Positions 35,404-42,614 of a stretch of 45,468 bases of DNA are shown here, piece by piece. The translations under genes and the position numbers were made by a program. The notes below the pieces were generated by a model. The model was not told where the DNA came from. It worked only from the letters and a program-made list of their open reading frames with translations, and searched no databases. The DNA is from Planctomycetota bacterium (GTDB lineage Bacteria > Planctomycetota > Planctomycetia > Pirellulales > PALSA-1355), in assembly GCA_003389325.1 (NCBI GenBank), contig QQVE01000064.1:1-45468 (forward strand). The letters are read 5' to 3'. The stretch's first letter is position 1, and the number at the start of each line of letters is the position of its first letter.

Positions 35404-35423
35404 CGAAGGCGGAGGATCGTTGA
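35259..35423 (+). pseudogene. Displaced C-terminus of the metallophosphatase
   Basis: This frame encodes LESAAPQRTWFNLHFERA, then HYCYAAIHGRTIVFKAYDID and FATFELTKAEDR before a TGA. It reads as a natural beta-rich continuation of the phosphatase domain, while the in-frame tail does not. Joining needs a -1 shift or one added base near GGTCTC (35256-35261). It could be a sequencing error in this G-rich stretch, a recent mutation, or a real frameshift. Confidence 0.7.
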
Positions 35424-35440
35424 TCGGGTGAGGGTCTGCT

Positions 35441-35474
35441 AAGCCGCGAAGCGACGCGGACGCGCTTGCGGCTT
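35441..35474. terminator. Stem-loop between convergent genes
   Basis: AAGCCGCGAAGCG (35441-35453) pairs with CGCTTGCGGCTT (35463-35474) with one bulged base. It lies between the convergent phosphatase and membrane-protein genes, so it may stop transcription in both directions. There is no T-run. Confidence 0.4.
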
Positions 35475-35521
35475 GGCACGTGTTCGCGCGAGTCGAGCCG
35501 GCGCTGCGCATCGGACACGAA

Positions 35522-36484
35522 TCAAGCGTGCATCCGTGGATACGCAAGCGCCAGCCCCGCGGCATAGACCGCTGCACCCAGAATTGCCGGCGCGAGGTGC
35601 ACCAGGTCGTTGTATCCGATCAGCGGATGGATGCCGATCGCGGTGCCGAAGCCGACCAGTCCAGAAAAGGCGAGCACCTGCCAGAGGCTGCGCGACGGCT
35701 GGGCGCACCAGACGCACGCCAACATGATCGTGCCGCAACAGCCCACGCCGCCGCCGAAGCCGGCGCGGTCGTGCGCGATCAGGGGCACGAGGTTGGGATT
35801 CACCGCGTCGATCTCGGCATAGCTCATGTCCATGTAGTTGAGATCCTGGGGCACGAACACCGTGGTCATGCCCACCGTCATGATCGTGGCTCCGGCGCAG
35901 ACGAGCCCGATCGCGGCACCCATGAGCAATCCGCGTCCCAGACCGAACTGCGAGAACCAAGGAACTTCGACAGCCGGCTTGAGCAGCGTGGTGGCGCTGT
36001 GGGGCCCGGCCAGCGTGGGATAGGAACGCAGCAGGCCAGCAACGAAACATGGCAGCAATGCGAGCGTGGCGATGCCGTGCCACGTGTCGAGATAGCCGTA
36101 GCCCAGGTAGGCCAGGAAGCTGCCGAAGCCGACGGCACCGCTGACTAGAAACAGCCACCAGCTCCAGGCCCGCCGCGCGCGTAACGGAAACTCGGCGAGC
36201 CACAAGTAGAGCGCGCCGATGGCCACGAGCGCGCCGCCGAACGATACGCGGTCGTGAAACATGAAGTGCACGATGCGGCACTCGTTGAGCGAGCACAACT
36301 CCTCGGGCTGCATGCCCAGAAAGTCGACGTCGTGCGGCAGAAAGTGGCCGGTGGCCGACTGAAACAGGGCGAACGCTCCGGCCAGCAACAGGCACAGGCC
36401 CACCAGCAGCAGCGGCGGGCGACCGTCGCCGAGCAGTGCGTCGAGTAAGCCTCGATTGTCGTGATCCGCGCCCGACATTCGCAT
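35522..36484 (-). CDS. Internally duplicated integral membrane protein (320 aa)
   Basis: This protein has about eight hydrophobic segments and no motif I can tie to a function. Two halves repeat each other. The first has HFLPHDVDFLGM, then MFHDRVSFGGALVAIGALYL, then GFGSFLAYLGYGYLDTWHG. The second has VFVPQDLNYMDM, then IAHDRAGFGGGVGCCGTIML, then GFGTAIGIHPLIGYNDLVH. The conserved HDR-x-x-F-G-G at each half and the polar loops before it suggest a paired active or binding site. The start at 36484 (MRMSGADHD) is preferred; 36478 and 36529 are possible. It is downstream of the MBOAT-like pair on the same strand. Confidence 0.75.
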   Translation of the reverse strand: MRMSGADHDNRGLLDALLGDGRPPLLLVGLCLLLAGAFALFQSATGHFLPHDVDFLGMQPEELCSLNECRIVHFMFHDRVSFGGALVAIGALYLWLAEFPLRARRAWSWWLFLVSGAVGFGSFLAYLGYGYLDTWHGIATLALLPCFVAGLLRSYPTLAGPHSATTLLKPAVEVPWFSQFGLGRGLLMGAAIGLVCAGATIMTVGMTTVFVPQDLNYMDMSYAEIDAVNPNLVPLIAHDRAGFGGGVGCCGTIMLACVWCAQPSRSLWQVLAFSGLVGFGTAIGIHPLIGYNDLVHLAPAILGAAVYAAGLALAYPRMHA

Positions 36485-36589
36485 TCCGTGGAACAATCGA
36501 AACGGGTAGAGCCGACGCGTTTGTAGCACGCCGCGGCGACAATTCCCAGCACGAGTTACCGCTGTCGATGTGCAGACATCACCGACCTG

Positions 36590-36997
36590 CTACGCCACCG
36601 CGGCCCAGGCGAACACGACCGTGAAGGTGGCAAACAGCACGGTGAGCGCGTAGTAGCCGGCCCGAAGCCACCAGGTGGTGAGATGCTCGCGCACGTCGAG
36701 CACGGCTTGCAGCGCCAGGCGGATTCCCCAGAACACGGCGGCGTAGACGCAGAATGCCCGGGCCAGGCTGCCGCCGGCGGCCAACTCGCCGCTCTGGGTG
36801 AGCGTGATGGTGCCCAGGGCGACGATCGAGAGGACGACGTAGCCGCCGTAGACCCAGTACATTTGCCGATGCAGCGGCGAGAGGGCTTGGAACTCGCGCC
36901 GCCAGTTCAAGCGCACCGGCACCAGCGCCGAAGCGATCAGCACGCTGAGTTGGCCCAGCCCCACTGCGAACAGCGCGCCTGCGAGTGTGACGTTCAT
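36590..36997 (-). CDS. Small membrane protein overlapping the MBOAT-like gene (135 aa)
   Basis: Starting MNVTLAGALFAVGLGQLSVL, this protein has about four hydrophobic helices and little else. A short loop reads WRREFQALSPLHRQMYWVYG. Its ATG overlaps the stop of the MBOAT-like gene by one base (TGATG), so translation is probably coupled and the product may be a subunit or partner. A longer frame extends upstream antisense-free through the MBOAT-like gene, but that part is only a shadow of it. Function is unknown. Confidence 0.75.
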   Translation of the reverse strand: MNVTLAGALFAVGLGQLSVLIASALVPVRLNWRREFQALSPLHRQMYWVYGGYVVLSIVALGTITLTQSGELAAGGSLARAFCVYAAVFWGIRLALQAVLDVREHLTTWWLRAGYYALTVLFATFTVVFAWAAVA

Positions 36998-37989
36998 CAG
37001 GCGATCCTCATTGCATCGAGCATCGGCACCACGACCCGCAGCACGAACGGTTCGGGAAACAGCAGCGGCAGCGGGGCCACAACGGCGCAGGCCGTGAACG
37101 CCCAACCGCGCCAGCCGTGTCCCAGGCCGAGCCGGACACCCCAGTGCGCGCGCTCCAGCAGCGCCGCGGCGGCCTGAATGAGAAAGTAAAGGGTCGGCGC
37201 GCCGTAGGCGGCACCGGCCGAAATGGAGATGACCAGGTCGTGTACCAGTCCGCTGACGACGAACACGGCCGCCATCGCGGCGCGCCCGCCCGTGCGACCC
37301 ACCAGCGGGCGAAACACGAGCTGATGCACGACGTCGCGAAAGGCAGTGTTCCAGCGGCGGCCCCAGAATCCGGCCAGGCTGCGGGCCAGCGGCGGCCAGT
37401 TCATCAGCGGCCGGGCAAACACGCCGGCACGTCGCCAGAAGAGCGACAGTAGGTCGATCAAGCCAAAGTGCAGCGTCATCGCGATGCCAACCAATCCGAG
37501 CCAGCCGCGCGCCAGCGGCGGAACGTTCGACCCCATGCCCACGGCCCAGGCCAACAGCGCCGCGCCGAACGCCGTCTTCGCGGCGGCAAACCACCAATCG
37601 AACGGACGGGGTCGCAGGGCCTCGGGAACGCCGTGTGCAAGGAACGCCCGGGCATCCATTCCGACCCAGGCGAGCAGGTACGCCGCGTGACGCCAGGGCG
37701 CGGCGGCGCGATGGCGCTGTGGCCACCACGTGGCCCACTTGCAGCCGGCATATACGGAAACTGCCAGCGTCCACATCAATGCCCAGCGCGGCCACTCGGT
37801 CGGCACGAACAGCAATGCCGCCATCGGCAGCAGCACGAGCGGGCCCGCCTGGCGGACCACCTCGAGCGACGGATGCTCCACCGCGGCGCTGAGCCGGTCG
37901 ACGTTCGAGGAGGGCACCGGGGGTGGGGCAGGTGGCACGGGAACCTCGCGGAGAACGACGGGCTGCAAATGGCTACCCGTCTTCCCCAT
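36997..37989 (-). CDS. MBOAT / wax-synthase-like acyltransferase
   Basis: This is a multi-pass membrane protein of 330 aa after a Pro-rich N-terminus. RSLAGFWGRRWNTAFRDVVH (about residues 207-226) matches the FWGRRWN-type block of wax-synthase and other MBOAT-like acyltransferases. VFVVSGLVHDLVIS further on holds the likely catalytic His. Such enzymes move acyl chains from acyl-CoA or acyl-ACP to alcohols in the membrane. The acceptor is not visible here. It forms a coupled pair with the small membrane protein at 36590-36997. Confidence 0.82.
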   Translation of the reverse strand: MGKTGSHLQPVVLREVPVPPAPPPVPSSNVDRLSAAVEHPSLEVVRQAGPLVLLPMAALLFVPTEWPRWALMWTLAVSVYAGCKWATWWPQRHRAAAPWRHAAYLLAWVGMDARAFLAHGVPEALRPRPFDWWFAAAKTAFGAALLAWAVGMGSNVPPLARGWLGLVGIAMTLHFGLIDLLSLFWRRAGVFARPLMNWPPLARSLAGFWGRRWNTAFRDVVHQLVFRPLVGRTGGRAAMAAVFVVSGLVHDLVISISAGAAYGAPTLYFLIQAAAALLERAHWGVRLGLGHGWRGWAFTACAVVAPLPLLFPEPFVLRVVVPMLDAMRIA

Positions 37990-38049
37990 GCTAACCGTCG
38001 AGGTGACGTACCATTAACCACCCATGTTGTGGGGCGGGAATCGTGCCGC

Positions 38050-38361
38050 TTAGCTGGTCAGCACGGGGCCGCGGTGGCGGCCGTCTTCGGCGCCGTCTTC
38101 GCGGTCGATGGCGGTCACCAGCGACTCGAGCTCTTCGAGGTTGACGATCTGCTTATCGAGCAGCAGGCGAAACACCGTGGCCACGTAGAGCTTGAGCTCG
38201 TTGTTCTCGGCCGTGAGCCGCCGCAGCTCGTCGGCCACCGAAGCCTGGCCCAGGGCCGTCTTGTTGAGCCGCTGCTGCAGGATCCCCAACTCGGCGATCG
38301 TCGCCGACAGATCGCGCTGATGGCTGACGTCGTCCAGCAGCAGCCAATGTCCCCAGCCCAT
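38050..38361 (-). CDS. Small coiled-coil protein of unknown function (103 aa)
   Basis: The ATG at 38361 follows a clear GGAGG ribosome site (minus strand, about 8 bases before the start), one of the few strong ones in the window. The protein starts MGWGHWLLLDDVSHQRDL, then has a heptad-like helix (ELGILQQRLNKTALG, ADELRRLTAENNELKLYVAT). It ends in LEELESLVTAIDREDGAEDG plus a basic tail. Similar AIDxEDG endings occur in small bacterial hypothetical proteins, without known function. The in-frame extension upstream to 38484 is Ser/Arg-rich and not believable. Confidence 0.72.
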   Translation of the reverse strand: MGWGHWLLLDDVSHQRDLSATIAELGILQQRLNKTALGQASVADELRRLTAENNELKLYVATVFRLLLDKQIVNLEELESLVTAIDREDGAEDGRHRGPVLTS

Positions 38362-38530
38362 GTGTGACCTCCGCGAGAAAGGAGCAGCGTGAGTGGAAAT
38401 GCTCGGGCGACCCAAAGAAACGGACCGCGAGAATCCTCGCAACCCTACGTCGCGGTCGGGCGATGGGCAAACCGGGTGATGCACGGGGATAGACCGTGTC
38501 CGGCGTGATTCTCGGCAGGTAGTACCGGCT

Positions 38531-38609
38531 GTTTACGATGCTAAGCCTATGTTTACGACGATATGCGAATATTGCGTATGTTTCATTTGTTTCGTTTGCA
38601 TGCTATGAT
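38531..38609 (+). promoter_or_regulatory. Promoter/operator of the toxin-antitoxin pair
   Basis: This AT-rich stretch contains the direct repeat GTTTACGATG (38531-38540) / GTTTACGACG (38551-38560), and the tandem 9-mers TTTCATTTG (38581-38589) / TTTCGTTTG (38590-38598). A -10-like TATGAT (38604-38609) lies 34 bp before the antitoxin ATG. The 20-bp (two-turn) spacing of the first repeat suits an autoregulating DNA-binding antitoxin. Confidence 0.45.
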
Positions 38610-38642
38610 GATAAGAGGGACTTTCGACACGAGGAGGACGCC

Positions 38643-39110
38643 ATGGCGGTCGCAGAGAATTCGGGGACGATTTCCCCCACAAGAGAGGACGCCGATTTGG
38701 CGCGCCGTTCCAGCCAGGCCCTGGCTCGTTTCGCCGACCGGCACCCCGACGTTCGACTCGAGGTAAAGTCCGATGGCGAAAATCCGGAAACAGCAGAGGT
38801 AACGCTGCCGCTTCCGGCGTTCCGTCTGCTGTTAGATATTCTGAATCAGATGGCGCAGGGCAATGCGCTCACCCTGATCCCCGTTCACGCCGAACTGACC
38901 ACGCAACAAGCCGCGGAGATTCTCAACGTCTCTCGGCCGTTCGTCATCAAGCTGATCGAAGAGAGCGAGCTTCCGTGCAAGATGGTTGGCACACATCGCC
39001 GGGTCTTGCTCAGCGATCTGATGAACTACAAGAGAAAGGTCGACGCTGATCGGCTCAAGGTTCTTGAAGAACTGGCAGCTCAGGCACAGGATCTCGGCAT
39101 GGGATACTAG
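38643..39110 (+). CDS. Excisionase-type HTH antitoxin
   Basis: The 155-aa protein begins MAVAENSGTISPTRED and is preceded by GAGGAGG. The C-terminal half is a MerR/excisionase-like winged helix (HTH_17): ELTTQQAAEILNVSRPFVIK, then LIEESELPCKMVGTHRRVLL and SDLMNYK. The N-terminal half contains a strand-rich region (VTLPLPAFRLLLDILNQMA) that may bind the toxin. A PIN-domain gene follows after 2 bp, the usual antitoxin-first order of type II modules. It probably represses its own promoter. Base composition is less GC-biased than the neighbours, suggesting transfer. Confidence 0.85.
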   Translation: MAVAENSGTISPTREDADLARRSSQALARFADRHPDVRLEVKSDGENPETAEVTLPLPAFRLLLDILNQMAQGNALTLIPVHAELTTQQAAEILNVSRPFVIKLIEESELPCKMVGTHRRVLLSDLMNYKRKVDADRLKVLEELAAQAQDLGMGY

Positions 39111-39112
39111 CG

Positions 39113-39682
39113 GTGGCCAGTCTCACAGTTGTCTACGACGCCTGTGTTCTGTATCCAGCGCCTCTGAGAGATTTCTTGATGCAATTGGCGTTGACGGACC
39201 TGTTCAGGGCGAAATGGACGCAGAAAATCCATGATGAATGGAAACGAAAACTTCTGGAGAACCGGCCGGATCTGACGCAACGGCAATTGGATCGTACGCA
39301 GGAATTAATGGACAAACACGTGCGTGACTGCCTTGTGACCGACTACGAAGAATTGGTTCCTTCGATCCACTTGCCTGATGACCACGATCGGCACGTGGTT
39401 GCCGCAGCAATCGTTGCTGGTGCAGCCACAATCGTTACGTTCAATCTCAAAGATTTTCCAGCGACGGAATTGAGCAAGTACGACCTCGAAGCGGAGCACC
39501 CCGACGACTTCCTGGTCCACCAATTCGGCCGGTCGGAATCGCTTGTTTGCCGTGCCGCCAGGAATCATCGCGCCAGCCTCAAGCGTCCAGCCAAGACTCC
39601 CGACGAATACCTGACCACGCTGGACGCTCAAGGGCTTCCGCGGACAGTCGCACAGCTTCGACCGTTTGCCGAACTGATCTAG
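39113..39682 (+). CDS. PIN-domain toxin (VapC-like ribonuclease)
   Basis: The gene starts with GTG two bases after the antitoxin stop. The 189-aa protein carries PIN-type acids: VVYDACVLYP (Asp9), IHDEW (Glu, about residue 42), LPDDHDRHVVAAAI, and VTFNLKDFP at the fourth position. PIN toxins cleave RNA with Mg2+ or Mn2+; the target is unknown. It is longer than classical VapC (about 130 aa), with about 50 extra C-terminal residues (SLVCRAARNHRASLKRP...). The type matches PIN domain proteins paired with excisionase-like antitoxins. It converges on lipA with a 22-bp gap. Confidence 0.85.
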   Translation: MASLTVVYDACVLYPAPLRDFLMQLALTDLFRAKWTQKIHDEWKRKLLENRPDLTQRQLDRTQELMDKHVRDCLVTDYEELVPSIHLPDDHDRHVVAAAIVAGAATIVTFNLKDFPATELSKYDLEAEHPDDFLVHQFGRSESLVCRAARNHRASLKRPAKTPDEYLTTLDAQGLPRTVAQLRPFAELI

Positions 39683-39704
39683 CAGGTGCCGGAGATCAGA
39701 CCCT

Positions 39705-40595
39705 TTAGAGCGCCTCGGCCATCTCGCGGGCGTGGTAGCTTGAGCGCACGAAGGGGCCGCTGGCCACCTGGGCGAAGCCCATGCGCCGGGCTGCTTCGCC
39801 GAGCTCGTCGAACTCTTCCGGCGGCAGGTAGCGCACCACGGGCAGGTGTGCCGGCGTGGGGCGGAGATACTGGCCGAGCGTGAGAAAGTCGACGCCCGCG
39901 TCGACCAGGTCGGCCAGCGTGTCGAACAGTTCTTCGTGGGTTTCGCCGAGGCCGAGCATCAGGCCGCTCTTGGTCTTGAGGGCTGGATTCAGTTGCTTGA
40001 CGCGGCCGAGCAGCTCGAGCGTCCAGCGATAGTCGCTCTTGCGGCCGCGCACTTCGCGATAGAGCCGCGGCACGGTCTCGGTGTTGTGGTTGAACACCTC
40101 GGGCGCCGCCTCCACGACGCGCTCAAGCGCCCCCGGCTTGCCGAGAAAATCGGGCGTGAGAACTTCAACCGTGGCGCCGGTGCGCTCGCGCACGGCCAGC
40201 ACGCTGCGATAGAAATGCTCGGCCCCGCCGTCGGCCAGGTCGTCGCGGGTGACCGAAGTGATCACCACGTGCCGCAGCCCCAGCCGCTCGGCCGCCTCGG
40301 CCACGCGCGCCGGCTCGTCGAGCTCGAGCGCCTCGGTCTTGCCCTTGGGCACCGAGCAGAAGCCGCAAGGGCGCGTGCAGACGTTGCCCAGGATCATGAA
40401 CGTGGCGGTGCGCTGCGACCAGCACTCCATGCGATTGGGGCACTTGGCGCTTTCGCACACGGTCTCCAAATTCAGCTCTTCGACGAGCCGGGCCGTGAAA
40501 TGATTGCCGTTGCCCAGCGGCAGATTCTTCTTCAGCCAGCGCGGCAAACGCTCCGGCGGCTCGCTGGGAGTGACAATCGGCAGCACGCTACTCAT
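39705..40595 (-). CDS. lipA: Lipoyl synthase
   Basis: This radical-SAM enzyme inserts two sulfur atoms into protein-bound octanoyl groups to make lipoyl cofactors of 2-oxoacid dehydrogenases and the glycine cleavage system. The auxiliary cluster motif is CESAKCPNRMEC. The radical-SAM motif is CTRPCGFCSV. Family phrases such as VVITSVTRDDLADGGAEHF and KSGLMLGLGE are present. It ends with VASGPFVRSSYHA, carrying the conserved RSSYHA. The 296-aa length is normal. The ATG at 40595 follows AGAGGAAG. It is divergent from smpB; no lipB is seen in the window. Confidence 0.97.
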   Translation of the reverse strand: MSSVLPIVTPSEPPERLPRWLKKNLPLGNGNHFTARLVEELNLETVCESAKCPNRMECWSQRTATFMILGNVCTRPCGFCSVPKGKTEALELDEPARVAEAAERLGLRHVVITSVTRDDLADGGAEHFYRSVLAVRERTGATVEVLTPDFLGKPGALERVVEAAPEVFNHNTETVPRLYREVRGRKSDYRWTLELLGRVKQLNPALKTKSGLMLGLGETHEELFDTLADLVDAGVDFLTLGQYLRPTPAHLPVVRYLPPEEFDELGEAARRMGFAQVASGPFVRSSYHAREMAEAL

Positions 40596-40652
40596 GCGGT
40601 TCTTCCTCTGCCCAGCGGCCGTTACGGCTGGGCGGCTTCAGGATCGATCGTG

Positions 40653-40665
40653 TATACAATATTAT
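40653..40665. promoter_or_regulatory. AT-rich box between lipA and smpB
   Basis: TATACAATATTAT holds TACAAT (40655-40660) and TATTAT (40660-40665) on the plus strand, about 110 bp before smpB; its reverse complement ATAATATTGTATA could serve lipA, 58 bp away. It is the only such patch in the 178-bp gap. Confidence 0.4.
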
Positions 40666-40773
40666 CGCACTTCGGCGCGGCGCGTCGATGGGCCCCGTTC
40701 GGCACGCGAGGCGGAGGGGCTATTCGTTCATCGGCCGGCCGAACCCGGCAAGCCGCAGCGCGTTCTTACCAGC

Positions 40774-41265
40774 ATGGCGAAATCGAAGAAAAAACCTGAC
40801 GTCGACCGCGAGCACGACAACCAGCGCGTGATCGCGCAGAACCGCAAGGCCCGGCACGAATACAACGTGATCGACACGCTCGAGTGCGGCATCGTGCTGG
40901 TCGGCAGCGAAGTGAAGAGCCTGCGCAGGGGCACGATCTCGCTCGACGAGGCCTACGGCCGCGTCAAGGACGGCGAGGTGTGGCTCGTAGGCTGCGACAT
41001 CGCCGAATACGTCGAGGCCAACCAGTTCAACCACAACCGCCGCCGCCCGCGCAAGCTGCTGCTGCACCGCCGCGAGATCCGCAAGTTTGCCGGCAAGGCC
41101 TACGAAACGGGCCTGACGCTGGTGCCCTTGAAGATGTACTTCAAGGAAGGCAAGGCCAAGGTGCTATTGGGCATTTGCAAGGGAAAGAAACTGTACGACA
41201 AGCGCGACGCGCTGAAAAAGAAGTCGATGCAGCGCGACATCGACCGGGCCCTGCGCCGAGGCTAA
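40774..41265 (+). CDS. smpB: SsrA-binding protein
   Basis: This small protein brings tmRNA to stalled ribosomes for trans-translation. It is 163 aa, beginning MAKSKKKPDVDREHD. Conserved blocks are NRKARHEYNVIDTLECGIVL, GSEVKSLRRGTISLDEAYGR, LLLHRREIRKFAGK and the basic C-terminal tail (KLYDKRDALKKKSMQRDIDR), which lies in the mRNA channel. The ATG at 40774 is chosen over a far upstream in-frame start because the upstream residues are not conserved. RidA-family gene follows after 3 bp. No tmRNA gene was recognised nearby. Confidence 0.96.
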   Translation: MAKSKKKPDVDREHDNQRVIAQNRKARHEYNVIDTLECGIVLVGSEVKSLRRGTISLDEAYGRVKDGEVWLVGCDIAEYVEANQFNHNRRRPRKLLLHRREIRKFAGKAYETGLTLVPLKMYFKEGKAKVLLGICKGKKLYDKRDALKKKSMQRDIDRALRRG

Positions 41266-41268
41266 ACC

Positions 41269-41685
41269 ATGGCCGAGCGGCAGAATATCTCCTCCGGCAC
41301 GAAGTGGGAGCCGCTGGTCGGCTATTCGCGCGCCGTGCGGGTGGGCGACCGGGTTTTCGTTTCCGGCTGCACGCCGATCGATGCGCAGGGACACGTCGTC
41401 AGTCCCGGCGACGCCTATGCCCAGGCGGTGCAGACGCTCAAGAACGTCGAACGGGCTTTGAACCAGGCCGGCGTGCAATTGGCCGACGTGGTGCGAACGC
41501 GAATGTTCGTCACGGATATCGAGCGGTGGGAGGAGTATGGCCGGGCCCACGGCGAGTTTTTCGCGCGTGTTCGACCGGCCACCAGCATGGTGCAGATTTC
41601 GCGGCTGATCGATCCGGCGATGATGATCGAGATCGAGGCCGACGCCCTGGTGCCGCCGCGATCGCCCGACCGCACGCTGGCCTAA
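41269..41685 (+). CDS. RidA-family protein lacking the catalytic Arg
   Basis: The 138-aa YjgF/YER057c/UK114-fold protein has VGDRVFVSGCTP, TLKNVERALNQAG, DVVRTRMFVTDIERWEEYG and MIEIEADALV. RidA uses an Arg in PARSxVEV to hydrolyse reactive enamines and imines. Here the segment reads RPATSMVQIS, with Thr in that place. It therefore belongs to one of the Rid subgroups without the deaminase Arg, and its substrate is unknown. It lies 3 bp after smpB, so it is probably co-transcribed. Confidence 0.88.
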   Translation: MAERQNISSGTKWEPLVGYSRAVRVGDRVFVSGCTPIDAQGHVVSPGDAYAQAVQTLKNVERALNQAGVQLADVVRTRMFVTDIERWEEYGRAHGEFFARVRPATSMVQISRLIDPAMMIEIEADALVPPRSPDRTLA

Positions 41686-41835
41686 AGTCAGTGCCAGCAC
41701 AGCCCCGCGGCGAACCTCGCCGGGGGGACGCTCGTAGAGACGAGTATCGGCCCCGGGCGAAGTGCGCCCGAGCGTGCGCGGCACGTCGGGGGCGAATATC
41801 GCGATTCTCCGCCGGATCGGGGCTGGAGTTGGCCT

Positions 41836-41863
41836 TGTGACTTTGCGATAACCTAATACGATT
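41836..41863 (+). promoter_or_regulatory. Candidate promoter of the ABC operon
   Basis: TTGTGA (41836-41841), a 16-bp spacer and TACGAT (41858-41863) stand 65 bp before the ATPase ATG. It is the best -35/-10 pair in the window. Confidence 0.4.
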
Positions 41864-41928
41864 AAACGCATTGGGCGCTTTCTCTGCCCACCTTGCCGAC
41901 CATCGCTACGTCCCGGAGCGGCCGCACC

Positions 41929-42600
41929 ATGCTGGTACTGAAGGACGTCAAAAAAACCTATCGCGAGCCCGACGGCAGCCCGCTGCCGATTCTGAACATC
42001 CGCGAATTTCACCTCGGCGCCGGCGAGCAGGCCGTGCTGATGGGCAAGAGCGGCTGCGGCAAGACGACGCTGCTGCACGTCATCGCCGGCATCAGCCGTC
42101 CCGATTCGGGGCTGGTGCAGATCGACGGCACGGACATCACCCGGCTGAGCGAATCGGGTCGCGACCGCTTTCGGGCCGACAAGATCGGCTACGTCTTCCA
42201 AACGTTCAACCTGCTGTCCGGCTTTACGGCGCTTGAGAACGTGCTGCTGGGCATGACGTTCGCCGGCCGCAGCACCGATACGGCGCGAGCCCGCCGGCTG
42301 CTGGAACGCGTGGAGCTCAAGCACCGCATGAACCATCGCCCCGGGGCCCTGTCGGTCGGCGAGCAGCAGCGCGTGGCCGTGGCCCGGGCGCTAGCGAATC
42401 GTCCGAAGCTGCTGTTGGCCGACGAGCCCACGGCCAACGTGGACTCGGGGCACCAGCAGCAGATCGTCGACCTGATCCGCGAAACGTGCCGGGAAGAGAA
42501 CGTGGCCATGCTGCTGGTGACGCACACGCCCGAGGTATCCGAGCAGTTTGACCGGGTCGAGCGTCTGGAAGAATTCAATCAAGCCGTGGCCGCCGTCTAA
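41929..42600 (+). CDS. ABC transporter ATPase (LolD/MacB type)
   Basis: This 223-aa cytoplasmic ATPase powers the permease encoded next. It has Walker A GKSGCGKTT, Q-loop YVFQTFNLLSGFTALENV, signature LSVGEQQRVAVARAL, Walker B LLLADEPTANVDS, and a terminal His switch LLVTHTPE. Phrases such as TDITRLSESGRDRFRADKIG are those of the LolD/MacB/FtsE subfamily. The ATG at 41929 (MLVLKDVKKTYRE) starts the conserved sequence; an alternative TTG at 41893 would add 12 residues. The signature SVGEQQ (S-x-G-E) is a subfamily variant of LSGGQ. Confidence 0.93.
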   Translation: MLVLKDVKKTYREPDGSPLPILNIREFHLGAGEQAVLMGKSGCGKTTLLHVIAGISRPDSGLVQIDGTDITRLSESGRDRFRADKIGYVFQTFNLLSGFTALENVLLGMTFAGRSTDTARARRLLERVELKHRMNHRPGALSVGEQQRVAVARALANRPKLLLADEPTANVDSGHQQQIVDLIRETCREENVAMLLVTHTPEVSEQFDRVERLEEFNQAVAAV

Positions 42601-42614
42601 GGGAAACACCGCGT

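Noticed and set aside
36998..37795. Upstream part of a 401-aa minus-strand frame covering the MBOAT-like gene
   Set aside because: Only its last 135 residues (from 36997) are a real membrane protein; the rest is a shadow of the acyltransferase in another frame.
41686..41928. tmRNA near smpB
   Set aside because: I could not find a tRNA-like acceptor end or a tag-coding frame here.
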